From Rhodanobacter sp. 67-28 (lineage in GTDB: Bacteria; Pseudomonadota; Gammaproteobacteria; Xanthomonadales; Rhodanobacteraceae): a stretch of DNA of 60,338 nt. A program made the translations under genes and the position numbers. Below the pieces are notes generated by a model, which had not been told where the DNA came from, ran no database searches, and worked only from the letters and a program-made list of their open reading frames with translations. Position 1 is the first letter of the stretch. Every line of letters starts with the position of its first letter. Where the stretch lies: assembly GCA_001898415.1 (NCBI GenBank), contig MKTU01000019.1, positions 1-60,338 of the forward strand, written 5' to 3'. Shown here piece after piece: positions 16,757-26,898 of this stretch.

Positions 16757-17553
16757 CGCGCCGACCGACATGGCGGGAACCGGTTGCCAGCGCCTGCGTG
16801 GCGATGGCGGCCTATGCGGCGTTTCTGGTCGTGCTGGCGCCAGCCACGCTGCTCGATGCGGGCCTGCGGCGCGCCAGCGCCGGGAAGCTGCGTCTTGCGC
16901 AGGCGCACGGCAGCCTGTGGTCCGGCAGCGGGCGGCTGGAGATCCGCGATGGTGCCGGGTCGGGCGGCGTCGGCAAGGATCTTTCCTGGACGCTGCAACC
17001 GCGGGCCCTGTGGCGCGGGCGCCTCGACTTCGAGGTCGCCATCGACCACGCCGACCGGGGCTTCCCCGTGCGCATCTCGGCGCACGGTATCGAGGTATCA
17101 AGCGTCGACTTCTCCTTGCCGGCCAGTGCGCTTGGCCTCGCCGTGCCTCGCATGGCGCCGCTCGGCCCGCGCGGCGATCTCGCCCTCCATGTCACGCGGT
17201 TCTCGCGTTCCGGCCACACCGTTTCGGCCGATGCTGTCATTACGTGGAAGGATGCCGGTTCCGCCCTGACCCGGGTCGCACCGCTCGGCACCTACGAACT
17301 TCGTGTCCACGGCAATGCGGGATTGTTGAAGGCGACATTGCGTACCGGCAGCGGGCCGCTCCATCTCGACGGCGGCGGGTCCTGGCGCGGCGGCGGCCCC
17401 GCGACGTTTTCCGCCACCGCGCGGGTCGATGCGCAGCAGCGCCCGCAACTGGCGCCGCTGTTGCGGCTGATCGCCGTCGAGCGCGACAACGGCGATTTCG
17501 ACCTGCAACTCGGCCCGCCGCTCGGCGGCGCACCCGCCGGCGCGCGGCCATGA
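16753..17553 (+). CDS. gspN: Type II secretion protein GspN
   Basis: 266-aa protein with one N-terminal TM segment (about 12-32) and a beta-rich periplasmic domain (GSLWSGSGRLEIRDG, LSWTLQPRALWRGRLDFEV) typical of GspN, an accessory component present in only some type II systems. Its exact role is not settled in the family. Start overlaps gspM (ATGA). A 78-bp gap follows before gspC, the first real gap in the operon. Confidence 0.88.
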   Translation: MTRRPTWREPVASACVAMAAYAAFLVVLAPATLLDAGLRRASAGKLRLAQAHGSLWSGSGRLEIRDGAGSGGVGKDLSWTLQPRALWRGRLDFEVAIDHADRGFPVRISAHGIEVSSVDFSLPASALGLAVPRMAPLGPRGDLALHVTRFSRSGHTVSADAVITWKDAGSALTRVAPLGTYELRVHGNAGLLKATLRTGSGPLHLDGGGSWRGGGPATFSATARVDAQQRPQLAPLLRLIAVERDNGDFDLQLGPPLGGAPAGARP

Positions 17554-17631
17554 GTTTCCGGCGGGCCATCGACATGGGAACCCTGTTGTCCCCGCGACCA
17601 TCCAACCCGTGCAGGCAGAGGGAACAAAGGC

Positions 17632-18099
17632 ATGTTGTCCGGACGATCGAATCTTGCGCGAACGGCGCTCGGCGCTGCATCGAAAGCCGGCGCGCTGTCG
17701 TTGCTCGGTCTCGTGCTGGCCTACTGGACCTGGGCGTGGTGCGCGCCGGCACCGCTGCCGCGGGCCATGGAGATTTCCGGGCCGGCCGATCGCCTCGCTG
17801 CTGCCGGCAACCTGTTTGGCCGGCTGCCCGGCGATGCGCAGGCCGAGGTGCCGTCCGGGCTGGCGATCAGGCTGCTGGGCGTCATGGCTGCCGAGCCGCA
17901 GGGCGCCGGCTACGCGCTGCTGCAACTCGATGCGAAGAAAACCCGACTGGCCCGTGCCGGCGAGTATCTCGCGCCGGGCATCCGGCTCGAGAAGGTACTT
18001 CCCCAGCAGGTGATCCTGCAGCGCAACGGATCGCGCGAAACGCTGGCCTGGCCACGCCCCTCCCGGACCCCTGCCACCACCACGAGCACTTCCCGATGA
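17632..18099 (+). CDS. gspC: Type II secretion protein GspC (HR domain only, no PDZ)
   Basis: 155-aa bitopic protein with one TM helix (about 18-38, SLLGLVLAYWTWAW) and a homology-region domain (about 58-145: NLFGRLPGD, LAIRLLGVMAAEPQGAGYALLQ, VILQRNGSRETL). In the family the HR domain binds the N0 domain of the GspD secretin and connects inner and outer membrane complexes. No C-terminal PDZ or coiled coil is present, so this is a short, XcpP/XpsN-like minimal form. A good ribosome site (GAGGGAAC) precedes the ATG. It is followed by gspD after 34 bp. Confidence 0.85.
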   Translation: MLSGRSNLARTALGAASKAGALSLLGLVLAYWTWAWCAPAPLPRAMEISGPADRLAAAGNLFGRLPGDAQAEVPSGLAIRLLGVMAAEPQGAGYALLQLDAKKTRLARAGEYLAPGIRLEKVLPQQVILQRNGSRETLAWPRPSRTPATTTSTSR

Positions 18100-18133
18100 A
18101 ACGCCATGGGTCAACTTCCCCCTGCGGGCAGCC

Positions 18134-20233
18134 ATGAACCAGCACACGCTGCAAGCGGCCATCGTGGCCGTGGCCTTGTCCTGCGCGTACGTTCCGGCGT
18201 CGCGCGCGATGGCACAGGCGGCGGAAAGTCCGGCGCCGGTCAAGACCGTCACGCTCAATTTCGTCGATGCGGACATCGAGGGTGTGGTGAAGGCGATGGC
18301 GGAAGTCACCGGCAAGAATTTCGTGCTTGATCCGCGCGTCAAGGGCACCGTCAACATCATCTCGGCGCGGCCGGTGGCACGGGATACCGTGTACGAGGTA
18401 TTCCTGTCGGCCTTGCGCCTGCAAGGTTTCGCGGCGGTGGAGGACCACGGCCTGGTCAAGATCCTGCCGGAGGCGGACGCCAAGCAGCACAGCAACGTCC
18501 AGTCGAGCCGACGCCCCGGCAGCGACGGACTGCAGACGCGGGTGTTTGCCCTGGCGCATCAGTCGGCGGTGCAACTGGTGCCTACGCTGCGTCCCCTGGT
18601 GGCGCCGAACAACACCATCACCGCGCTGCCGGACAGCAACTCGCTGGTCATCACCGACTACGCCAGCAACCTCGAACGGCTGGCGGGCATCATTGCCGCC
18701 GTCGACCAGCCGGACGAGGCCGGCGCGACAATGATTGTCCTGCAGCATGCTTCCGCGCTGGACGCAGCGCGGACCATCAACAATCTGTTTGCGGCAGCGC
18801 CGCAGGCGTTGCAGACGCTGCAGGGAACGGACCCGACCCAGCGCGTGGCAGTCATCGCCGATGCCCGCTCCAACAGCCTGCTGGTGCGCGCGGCCGATCC
18901 GGCGCGACTTGCCCAGGTCCGGAAATTCGCCGCACTGCTCGACTCCCCGACCAGTGCCGCCGGCAACGTTCACGTCGTCTACCTGAAGAACGCCGAGGCC
19001 GTGCAGCTGGCGGAGACCTTGCGCGGCATCTACTCCGGCAGCGCATCATCGCCGGGACAGGTATCCGGCGCGGCGGCGCCAGCCGAGGCGGTGTCGCCGA
19101 ATGCGACTGCCGGTGTTGCCATCGGCGGCGGCGCGCAGGCGGCATCGGGCGGCGGCGGCATGCCGGCGACGGGAGACGCCATGCCGCAAGCTGCAACTGT
19201 GCCAGGCATCATCCAGGCGGACGCCGCCACCAACTCGATCATCATCACGGCGCCCGATGCGGTTTACAACAACCTGCGCGCGGTGGTGGAAAAACTCGAT
19301 GCGCGGCGGCTGCAGGTCTATGTCGAGGCGCTCGTGGTCGAGCTTACGGCGAACAAGGCCGGCGAGTTCGGCATCCAGTGGCAGGACCTCGGCGGCATCG
19401 GCGAGTCGGGTACGCAAGTGTTCGGCGGCACCAACTTCGGCGGGGCGGGGCGGAACATCATCGGCATCGCGCAGAACCCGGCCAGCGCCGGCCCCGGGCT
19501 GAACATCGGCACGGTGCACGGCAGCGTGACGGTGGGTGGCGTTCAGGTCCTCAACCTCGGCCTGCTCGCGCGTGCACTGGAAACGGACAGCAACGCCAAC
19601 ATCCTGTCGACGCCGACCCTGCTCACCCTCGACAACGAGGAGGCGAAGATCGTGGTTGGCCAGAACGTCCCGTTCATCACCGGCCAGTACGCAGTTTCGG
19701 GTGCGGCAACCACACCGTCGCCGTTCCAGACCATCGAGCGCAAGGATGTCGGGCTGACCCTGAGGATTCGCCCGCAGATATCCGAAGGCGGAGTCGTGCG
19801 CCTGCAGATCTACCAGGAGGTTTCGAGCATTGCCGACACCGCCAATCCCGCCGGGGTCATCACCAACACGCGCTCGATCGAGTCGACTGTTCTGGTCGAC
19901 GACGGACAGATCATCGTGCTCGGCGGGCTGATGCAGGATTCCGTCAACGGCGGCGTAGCCAAGGTTCCGCTGCTGGGCAGTCTGCCGTTGCTCGGCGGCC
20001 TGTTCCGCTACAACAACCACTCGCGTACCAAGACCAATCTGATGGTATTCCTGCGCCCGACCGTCCTGCGTGATGCGCAGGGGGCGGGTGCCTTGACCGG
20101 CGAACGCTACGACTACATCCGTGGTCAGCAGATCCACGCCGAGCCGACTCGGGGCGCAGTGCGCGGCAACGATCCTTCGCCACTGTTGCCACCCCTGCCG
20201 CCGGCATCGGCCGGCCAGGACAATCGGCGGTGA
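18134..20233 (+). CDS. gspD: Type II secretion secretin GspD
   Basis: 699-aa outer-membrane secretin that forms the exit channel. A signal peptide (about 1-29) is followed by the N0 domain (VTLNFVDADIEGVVKAMAEV), three KH-like N1-N3 domains (YEVFLSALRLQGFAAVE; RVFALAHQSAVQLVPTLRPL; VHVVYLKNAEAVQLAETLRG), and the secretin core (about 405-640: VEALVVELTANKAGEFGIQW, NVPFITGQYAV, VLGGLMQDSV). The N3 loop carries a Gly/Ala-rich insert at about 320-350. No lipobox is seen, so pilotin targeting would need a separate protein not visible here. Confidence 0.96.
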   Translation: MNQHTLQAAIVAVALSCAYVPASRAMAQAAESPAPVKTVTLNFVDADIEGVVKAMAEVTGKNFVLDPRVKGTVNIISARPVARDTVYEVFLSALRLQGFAAVEDHGLVKILPEADAKQHSNVQSSRRPGSDGLQTRVFALAHQSAVQLVPTLRPLVAPNNTITALPDSNSLVITDYASNLERLAGIIAAVDQPDEAGATMIVLQHASALDAARTINNLFAAAPQALQTLQGTDPTQRVAVIADARSNSLLVRAADPARLAQVRKFAALLDSPTSAAGNVHVVYLKNAEAVQLAETLRGIYSGSASSPGQVSGAAAPAEAVSPNATAGVAIGGGAQAASGGGGMPATGDAMPQAATVPGIIQADAATNSIIITAPDAVYNNLRAVVEKLDARRLQVYVEALVVELTANKAGEFGIQWQDLGGIGESGTQVFGGTNFGGAGRNIIGIAQNPASAGPGLNIGTVHGSVTVGGVQVLNLGLLARALETDSNANILSTPTLLTLDNEEAKIVVGQNVPFITGQYAVSGAATTPSPFQTIERKDVGLTLRIRPQISEGGVVRLQIYQEVSSIADTANPAGVITNTRSIESTVLVDDGQIIVLGGLMQDSVNGGVAKVPLLGSLPLLGGLFRYNNHSRTKTNLMVFLRPTVLRDAQGAGALTGERYDYIRGQQIHAEPTRGAVRGNDPSPLLPPLPPASAGQDNRR

Positions 20234-20240
20234 TCGCGGG

Positions 20241-21716
20241 ATGCTGACGAAGCCGCCCGTGCCGTATGCCTTCGCCAAGGCCAACGGCATCGCCGTCACC
20301 GGACTTGGCGACGGTGTCGCCGAAGTCGTCGTGCGCCATGGCGCGTCGGCTGGCGCGCTGGCCGAGCTGCGCCGCGCACTCGGCGTGCCCATTCGCGCGC
20401 AGCGCGTCGGCACAGGCGAGTTCGACGAGCGCATCGCCACCTTGTACAACGGCGCCGACGAAGGTGCGGCTGCGCTGGCGGACGACCTCGCACAAGACAT
20501 GGATCTGTCCCGGTTGCTGCAGGAAATACCGCGCGTCGAGGACCTGCTGGACAGCCAGAACGACGCGCCGCTGATCCGCCTGATCAACGCCTTGCTGACC
20601 CAGGCGTTGCGCGAAGGCGCTTCGGACATCCACATCGAACCGTTCGAGTCGCGCTCGGTGGTTCGGCTGCGCATCGACGGTACGTTGCGCGATCTGATCG
20701 AGCCTGCACGCGCGCTGCATACGGCCATCGTGTCGCGCGTGAAGATCATGGCGCAGCTGGATATCGCCGAGAAACGCCTGCCGCAGGACGGCCGCATCGC
20801 GCTGCGCGCTGCCGGCAAGCCGATCGACGTGCGCGTGTCGACGATCCCGACCGGCCACGGCGAGCGTGTCGTGCTGCGCCTGCTGGACAAGCAGGCCGGC
20901 CGGCTCGAACTGTCCCGGCTGGGCATGGACCCGCCCACCCTCGCGCAAGTGGACGCGCTGATCCGCGAGCCGCACGGCATCATCCTGGTGACCGGTCCCA
21001 CGGGTTCCGGCAAGACCACCACGCTGTATGCCGCGCTGTCGCGGCTGGATCCCAAGGCGCTCAACATCATGACCGTCGAGGATCCGATCGAGTACGACCT
21101 CGACGGCATCAACCAGACGCAGACCAACAGCCGCGTCGACATGAGCTTCGCGCGTGCCCTGCGCACCATCCTTCGCCAGGACCCGGACGTGATCATGATC
21201 GGCGAAATCCGCGACCTGGAGAGTGCGCAGATCGCGATCCAGGCCAGCCTCACCGGGCATCTGGTGCTCACCACGCTGCATACGAACGACGCGGTGAGCG
21301 CCGTCACCAGGCTGGTCGACATGGGCGTCGAGCCCTTTCTGCTTGCGTCCAGCCTGATCGGCATCGGCGCCCAGCGCCTGGTGCGCAAGCTCTGCGTGGA
21401 ATGTCGTGCGCCACTGGCAGCCGATGCCGTGCAGTTGCGCAGCCTCGGTCTGGCGTCTGCACCGGGCAATTTCCATGCGGCGGTCGGTTGCCCTGCGTGC
21501 AACCGCTCCGGCTACAAGGGCCGTACCGGCATCTACGAATGGCTCACGGTCGATGACGAGCTGCGCAGGCTCATCCACGACCGGGTGGACGAGCAGACGC
21601 TGCGCGAACACGCCGGCGCGCATGGCATGGGTTCGCTGCGCGACGACGGCATGCGACTGGCCGCCGAAGGCACGGTGAGCCTGGAGGAAGTGCTGCGCGT
21701 CACCCGCGAGCGGTAG
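20241..21716 (+). CDS. gspE: Type II secretion ATPase GspE
   Basis: 491-aa cytoplasmic hexameric ATPase. Walker A is GPTGSGKTT (252-260), the Asp box is about 279-285 (VEDPIEY), Walker B lies in DPDVIMIGEIRD (315-325) and the His box in TGHLVLTTLHTND (338-350). The zinc-binding tetracysteine site is intact: C385-x-x-C388 and C417-x-x-C420. I chose the ATG at 20241, 7 bp after the gspD stop; the longer frame running into gspD is not real. GspF follows after 4 bp. Confidence 0.97.
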   Translation: MLTKPPVPYAFAKANGIAVTGLGDGVAEVVVRHGASAGALAELRRALGVPIRAQRVGTGEFDERIATLYNGADEGAAALADDLAQDMDLSRLLQEIPRVEDLLDSQNDAPLIRLINALLTQALREGASDIHIEPFESRSVVRLRIDGTLRDLIEPARALHTAIVSRVKIMAQLDIAEKRLPQDGRIALRAAGKPIDVRVSTIPTGHGERVVLRLLDKQAGRLELSRLGMDPPTLAQVDALIREPHGIILVTGPTGSGKTTTLYAALSRLDPKALNIMTVEDPIEYDLDGINQTQTNSRVDMSFARALRTILRQDPDVIMIGEIRDLESAQIAIQASLTGHLVLTTLHTNDAVSAVTRLVDMGVEPFLLASSLIGIGAQRLVRKLCVECRAPLAADAVQLRSLGLASAPGNFHAAVGCPACNRSGYKGRTGIYEWLTVDDELRRLIHDRVDEQTLREHAGAHGMGSLRDDGMRLAAEGTVSLEEVLRVTRER

Positions 21717-21720
21717 CACC

Positions 21721-22926
21721 ATGGAGGCGTTCCGTTACCGGGCACTCGACGCCGCCGGTCATCCCAAGTCCGGCCTGGTGCAGGCGGATTCACCGCGTCA
21801 GGCCCGCACCCAGTTGCGCACCCGGGGCTTGTATCCGGAGCGCGTCGAGCGTGTTCGCAACCGGGAGCGCGCGGCGCCGCCGTGGTCACGCGGCATCCCT
21901 GCGGCCGAACTGAGCCTGCTCACCCGCCAGCTGGCCACGCTGCTCGCTTCCGGCCTCACGATGGAGCATGCACTGGCTGCGCTGATCGAGGAGGTTGCGG
22001 CGCCAAAGACGCGGGAAGTACTTGGTGGCGTCAAGGCCGAGGTCACCGCTGGCCTGTCGCTCGCCGGCGCCATGGGCAGCTACGGGCGGGATTTCCCCGG
22101 TTATTACCGCGCGCTGGTGCGCGGCGGCGAGGAATCGGGCGCGTTGCCGGACGTGCTGCAACACCTTGCCGACTACCTGGAGGCGCGTCAGGCGCTGCGC
22201 CAGAAGACCAGTCTCGCCCTGCTGTATCCGGCGCTGGTCACCTTCGTGGCGATCTGCGTGGTTGCCGGATTGCTGGTCTACGTCGTGCCGCAGATCGTGC
22301 AGGTTTTCCAGCAGTCTCGACAAAGCCTGCCGCTGCTTACCCGTGGATTGATCACGGTCTCGGATTTCCTGCGCGGAGCGGGGCTTTACCTCGTCGTCAT
22401 CGGCCTCTGCGCCGCGGTCGGCGTGCGGGCCGTTCTCCAGCGCGAGCGCCACCGGCGCCGCTGGCACGCTCTGGCGCTGCGCTTGCCCTGGCTCGGATCG
22501 GTCATTCGGAGTCTGAATACCTCGCGCTTCGCCAGTACCCTGGCCATCCTCGTCGGCGGTGGCGTGCCCTTGCTTGCGGCACTCGACTACGGCGCGCGGG
22601 CCATGTCCAACCTGGTCATGCAAGGTGGCATCAAGGCTGCCATTGAACGCGTGCGCGAAGGCGACACGCTGACACGCGCGCTGGATGCCGCGCATGTCTT
22701 TCCGCCGCTCATGATCCACCTGGTCGGCAGCGGCGAAGCCAGCGGCAAACTGGAACACATGCTCGAACGCGCCGCACAGCTCGAAATGCAGGCTCTCGAA
22801 CGACGTCTGGCGGTTCTGCTGACGTTGCTCGAACCGATGATGATCCTGGTCATGGGTGGCATCGTGCTGATGATCGTGCTGGCTATCCTGCTGCCGATCA
22901 TGGAAATCAACCAGCTGGTGCGTTGA
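21721..22926 (+). CDS. gspF: Type II secretion platform protein GspF
   Basis: 401-aa polytopic inner-membrane protein with the duplicated GspF domain and three TM segments (about 170-192, 220-242, 370-395). The conserved motifs ELSLLTRQLATLLASGL and LNTSRFASTLAILVGGGVPL mark the two repeats. It interacts with GspE and GspL. It is the last gene of the operon. No strong terminator is seen in the 105 bp before the convergent DUF3293 gene, and no prepilin peptidase gene (gspO) is in the window. Confidence 0.96.
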   Translation: MEAFRYRALDAAGHPKSGLVQADSPRQARTQLRTRGLYPERVERVRNRERAAPPWSRGIPAAELSLLTRQLATLLASGLTMEHALAALIEEVAAPKTREVLGGVKAEVTAGLSLAGAMGSYGRDFPGYYRALVRGGEESGALPDVLQHLADYLEARQALRQKTSLALLYPALVTFVAICVVAGLLVYVVPQIVQVFQQSRQSLPLLTRGLITVSDFLRGAGLYLVVIGLCAAVGVRAVLQRERHRRRWHALALRLPWLGSVIRSLNTSRFASTLAILVGGGVPLLAALDYGARAMSNLVMQGGIKAAIERVREGDTLTRALDAAHVFPPLMIHLVGSGEASGKLEHMLERAAQLEMQALERRLAVLLTLLEPMMILVMGGIVLMIVLAILLPIMEINQLVR

Positions 22927-23031
22927 AATGCATGTCGTCCCTGGTCCCGCCCACCTCTCTGGCCCGACCGGGTCGAGCGGCTGATCGCGCTGCATCGGCT
23001 GGTGTCGGGTCGACGGGCGCGCGCGGCCGAG

Positions 23032-23439
23032 TCATTCCATTACGCGCAAGCGGGCCGTACCGTCGGCGCGGCCGTGAAGGTAGGCCAGTTGCTCGTGGCG
23101 ACGGGCCAGCGCGTCCAGCGTCGCCCGGTCGGGTCCGGTCACGAACAGGCTGGGCTCATGCCAGCCGCTGGTCCCGATGCCGATCCCCGGACGGATCGCC
23201 GCCCCCGGCCATTCGCGCAATGCGGCGAACAGCTGCCCCTGCGCAGCGAGGTTGTCCGCCAGGTCGCGCGGTTCGCCGCGCGGGTTCCACGCCGTGATGA
23301 ACCCCCAGGCCTGGGCACCGACCAGCGCGTGCAGCGCAACCGGCAACGGCTGGTCGATGCGGATATCGGCCCATTCCACAGGGTCGAGGCAGACCAGGTA
23401 ACGAGTGGCGCGGAAGGCGGCAAGCAGCGATTCATCCAT
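23032..23439 (-). CDS. DUF3293 domain protein
   Basis: 135-aa cytoplasmic protein of unknown function matching the DUF3293 family: ATRYLVCLDPVEWADIRID, then WGFITAWNPRGEP and the C-terminal LFVTGPDRATLDALARRHEQ. The ATG overlaps the kmo stop by 8 bp, so the two genes are co-transcribed and probably translationally coupled. No catalytic motif can be named. The longer frame upstream of this ATG is shadow coding of kmo. Confidence 0.8.
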   Translation of the reverse strand: MDESLLAAFRATRYLVCLDPVEWADIRIDQPLPVALHALVGAQAWGFITAWNPRGEPRDLADNLAAQGQLFAALREWPGAAIRPGIGIGTSGWHEPSLFVTGPDRATLDALARRHEQLAYLHGRADGTARLRVME

Positions 23440-24835
23440 GGCGCAGTGGCGGCAGCGGCGGCAGGCGGGAGCGCAACAGACTCGCCGCGGCGTCCAGGTC
23501 GATGTCCGCAACCCGGGGCGTGTCGCGCAGCAATTGTTCCAGCAGTTCATCCTGTGCGCGGCCGCGTGCAAGCGCGTAGGCGTAGGGCACGTGGGTGAAC
23601 GTCACCAGGCGATAGCGCGCCATGTAGTGGCCGGGAATGCGCTCGGCCAGCTTCGCGCCGAGTTCGCGCTTGGCCAGGTAGTGCGGATCGGCCACCGAGT
23701 CGCGCATCTCGATGTAGTTCTCCACCGCCATCGCGGCGATCGCGTCGGCGTTCGGCTGGCGCACGCGCTGGAATTCGGCGAACACGTCGGCGCTGTCGTC
23801 CGGCGCCCCGGCCAGCAGGTCCGCGAGCACCACGGTGTCCTCGAAGCCGCAGTTCATGCCCTGGCCGTGGAACGGCACGATCGCGTGCGCCGCGTCGCCG
23901 AGCAGCAGCGCGCGGCCGTCCAGGTGCCAGCGCTCGAGGTACAGCGTGGACAGCGTGCCGACCGGGTGGCTGTCGAAATCCTCTCTGAAGCGCGGGATCA
24001 GCGGCAGCAGGCCCGGGAACTGCTCGCGGAAGAATGCGCCCGCGGCCGTGGCGTCGGGCAGGGTGGCGAAGCTCGGCGCGGCGCCCTGCGCAGGCAGGAA
24101 CAGGGTGACGGTGAAGCTGCCCTCGGTATTCGGCAGCGCGATGCACATGTAGCCGCCGCGCGGCCAGATGTGCAGCGCGTGCGGCTCCAGCGCGAACTGG
24201 TCGCGGCCGCCGCTGTGCTGCAGCACCGCGGCCGGCAACTCGCCGGCTGGCGGGATCTCCAGTTCCTTGTAGCCGTGGCCGAGCGATTCGATCCGCTCGC
24301 CCAGCGGCGCCTGCGCGTTCATCGCCGCGCGCACCGCGGAGCCGGCGCCGTCGGCGCCGACCAGCAGCCCGGCATCCAGTTCACGCTGCACGCCCGCCTC
24401 GTCGGCGAGCCGGATGCGCTGACGCCCGAAGTCGGCGCCGACCAGCCACTGGCCGAAATGAAAGCGCACGCCGGCCGCCTCGGCGGCATCCAGCAGCAGC
24501 ATGTTCAGCGCGCCGCGCGAGACCGACCAGATCACCTCGCTGTCGTCCACGCCGTAGCGCTGCAGGCCGCTGTTGCCATCGCGGTCGTGCACCATGCGCC
24601 CGCGCATCATCACCGCGCGCTGCAGCACGTCGTCGGCCAGGCCGGCCGTGCGCAGCGCCTGCAGGCCGCGCTCGGCCAGCGCCAGGTTGATCGAGCGACC
24701 ACCCAGGAAACCGCTCAGTCGCGGATCGGGGCGCTTTTCGAAGACATCGACGGCGAAACCGCGCCGGGCCAACTGCTGCGCCAGCAAGGCGCCGACCAGG
24801 CCGCCGCCGATGAGGGTGATGGGTTGCTGCGCCAT
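23432..24835 (-). CDS. kmo: Kynurenine 3-monooxygenase
   Basis: 467-aa FAD-dependent hydroxylase converting L-kynurenine to 3-hydroxykynurenine in the tryptophan-to-quinolinate route, which can supply NAD. The dinucleotide-binding motif is GGGLVGALLAQQLARRG near the N-terminus, the class A hydroxylase motif DGAGSAVR is central, and GDAAHAIVPFHGQGMNCGFED completes the FAD site. The family-typical C-terminal segment is present (RYRLVTFTHVPYAYAL). I chose the ATG at 24835 just before ITLIGGGLVG; the upstream 36 residues of open frame are not conserved. No other kynurenine-pathway genes are in the window. Confidence 0.93.
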   Translation of the reverse strand: MAQQPITLIGGGLVGALLAQQLARRGFAVDVFEKRPDPRLSGFLGGRSINLALAERGLQALRTAGLADDVLQRAVMMRGRMVHDRDGNSGLQRYGVDDSEVIWSVSRGALNMLLLDAAEAAGVRFHFGQWLVGADFGRQRIRLADEAGVQRELDAGLLVGADGAGSAVRAAMNAQAPLGERIESLGHGYKELEIPPAGELPAAVLQHSGGRDQFALEPHALHIWPRGGYMCIALPNTEGSFTVTLFLPAQGAAPSFATLPDATAAGAFFREQFPGLLPLIPRFREDFDSHPVGTLSTLYLERWHLDGRALLLGDAAHAIVPFHGQGMNCGFEDTVVLADLLAGAPDDSADVFAEFQRVRQPNADAIAAMAVENYIEMRDSVADPHYLAKRELGAKLAERIPGHYMARYRLVTFTHVPYAYALARGRAQDELLEQLLRDTPRVADIDLDAAASLLRSRLPPLPPLRHG

Positions 24836-24941
24836 GCTGCGGTCCGGAGAAGGAATCCGCACACTGTTCCGCAAGCGCCGCGCGACTGCAATCCCGGATC
24901 GTCCGTTTCGTGCCGGCATGCCTCCGGCAGGCTGTCGCGGC

Positions 24942-24978
24942 AACGAGAAGGGCCGGCCCTTGCGGACCGGCCCTCGTT
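24942..24978 (-). terminator. Terminator of the M4 protease gene
   Basis: An inverted repeat with GGGCCGG / CCGGCCC core and flanking AACGAG / CTCGTT arms begins 22 bp after the protease stop on the minus strand. The descending arm is followed by TTCTCGTT, modestly T-rich. It separates the protease from kmo. Confidence 0.65.
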
Positions 24979-25000
24979 CAACGGCAGGCTTGCCGGTTGC

Positions 25001-26554
<1,554 letters not shown>

Positions 26555-26582
26555 CAGTGGTTCCCCTCCTCGTGATTTGAAA

Positions 26583-26617
26583 AGACGCCCGGCAGGTTTC
26601 CCTGCCGGTGCGTCTTG
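26583..26617 (-). promoter_or_regulatory. Terminator-like hairpin in the M4 protease leader
   Basis: Read on the minus strand, AAGACGC-A-CCGGCAGG pairs with CCTGCCGG-GCGTCTT around a GAAA loop (15 bp with one unpaired A), and the descending arm runs straight into TCTTTTC. It lies 28-63 bp upstream of the protease ATG, before the ribosome site. Nothing upstream on this strand needs terminating, since the neighbouring gene is divergent, so it looks like a leader attenuator or RNA-stabilising hairpin. Confidence 0.6.
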
Positions 26618-26798
26618 CAGTCCGGTGCGCGAGGAGTCCCCCCCAGGACAGACGGCGACCGGATCGCAGGAAACTACGACTTCTTGCCATTTCCGGTCAA
26701 TGACCGGGTTCCAGGGCCGCACGGACGCGGCGTCGCGACGCAGGAAGTTTCGGCCGGGTCAGCGCGGCCGCCGAGGTGCAAGGGATACGGCATCTGCG

Positions 26799-26815
26799 TG
26801 AATCATTCTCATTTG
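26799..26815 (+). promoter_or_regulatory. Fur-box-like operator
   Basis: TGAATCATTCTCATTTG; the complementary strand reads CAAATGAGAATGATTCA, close to the Fur 7-1-7 consensus (TGATAATnATTATCA) with one strong half-site TGAGAATGATT. It lies about 85 bp upstream of the FTR1-fusion ATG, in the position expected for an iron-repressed promoter. No footprint is available; call rests on consensus by eye. Confidence 0.6.
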
Positions 26816-26898
26816 CAGTTGATGCGCTCATTCGCGACAATGGCGCCTTCCGTTTTTCCGTCGCCCCTGGCCGGGCGCTGCCTGGAATCCGCTTCGCC

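Larger units (their letters stand above)
26555..26898. other. Divergent intergenic region protease / iron permease
   Basis: 344 bp without a gene. It holds the protease leader hairpin (26583-26617), a Fur-box-like sequence (26799-26815), and presumably both promoters. No other structure stands out. The long open frame of the iron permease extends into it but without a ribosome site. Confidence 0.7.

Noticed and set aside
19046..21502. 818-codon open frame on the minus strand
   Set aside because: Antisense to gspD and gspE, which are unmistakable.
22927..23031. Terminator after gspF
   Set aside because: Only a short CGACC/GGTCG dyad with a one-base loop is present; not convincing.
26583..26720. 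Cyclic-di-GMP-I (GEMM) riboswitch in the protease leader
   Set aside because: The GAAA-capped stem is suggestive, but the conserved ACGCAAAGCC core and second stem are absent.
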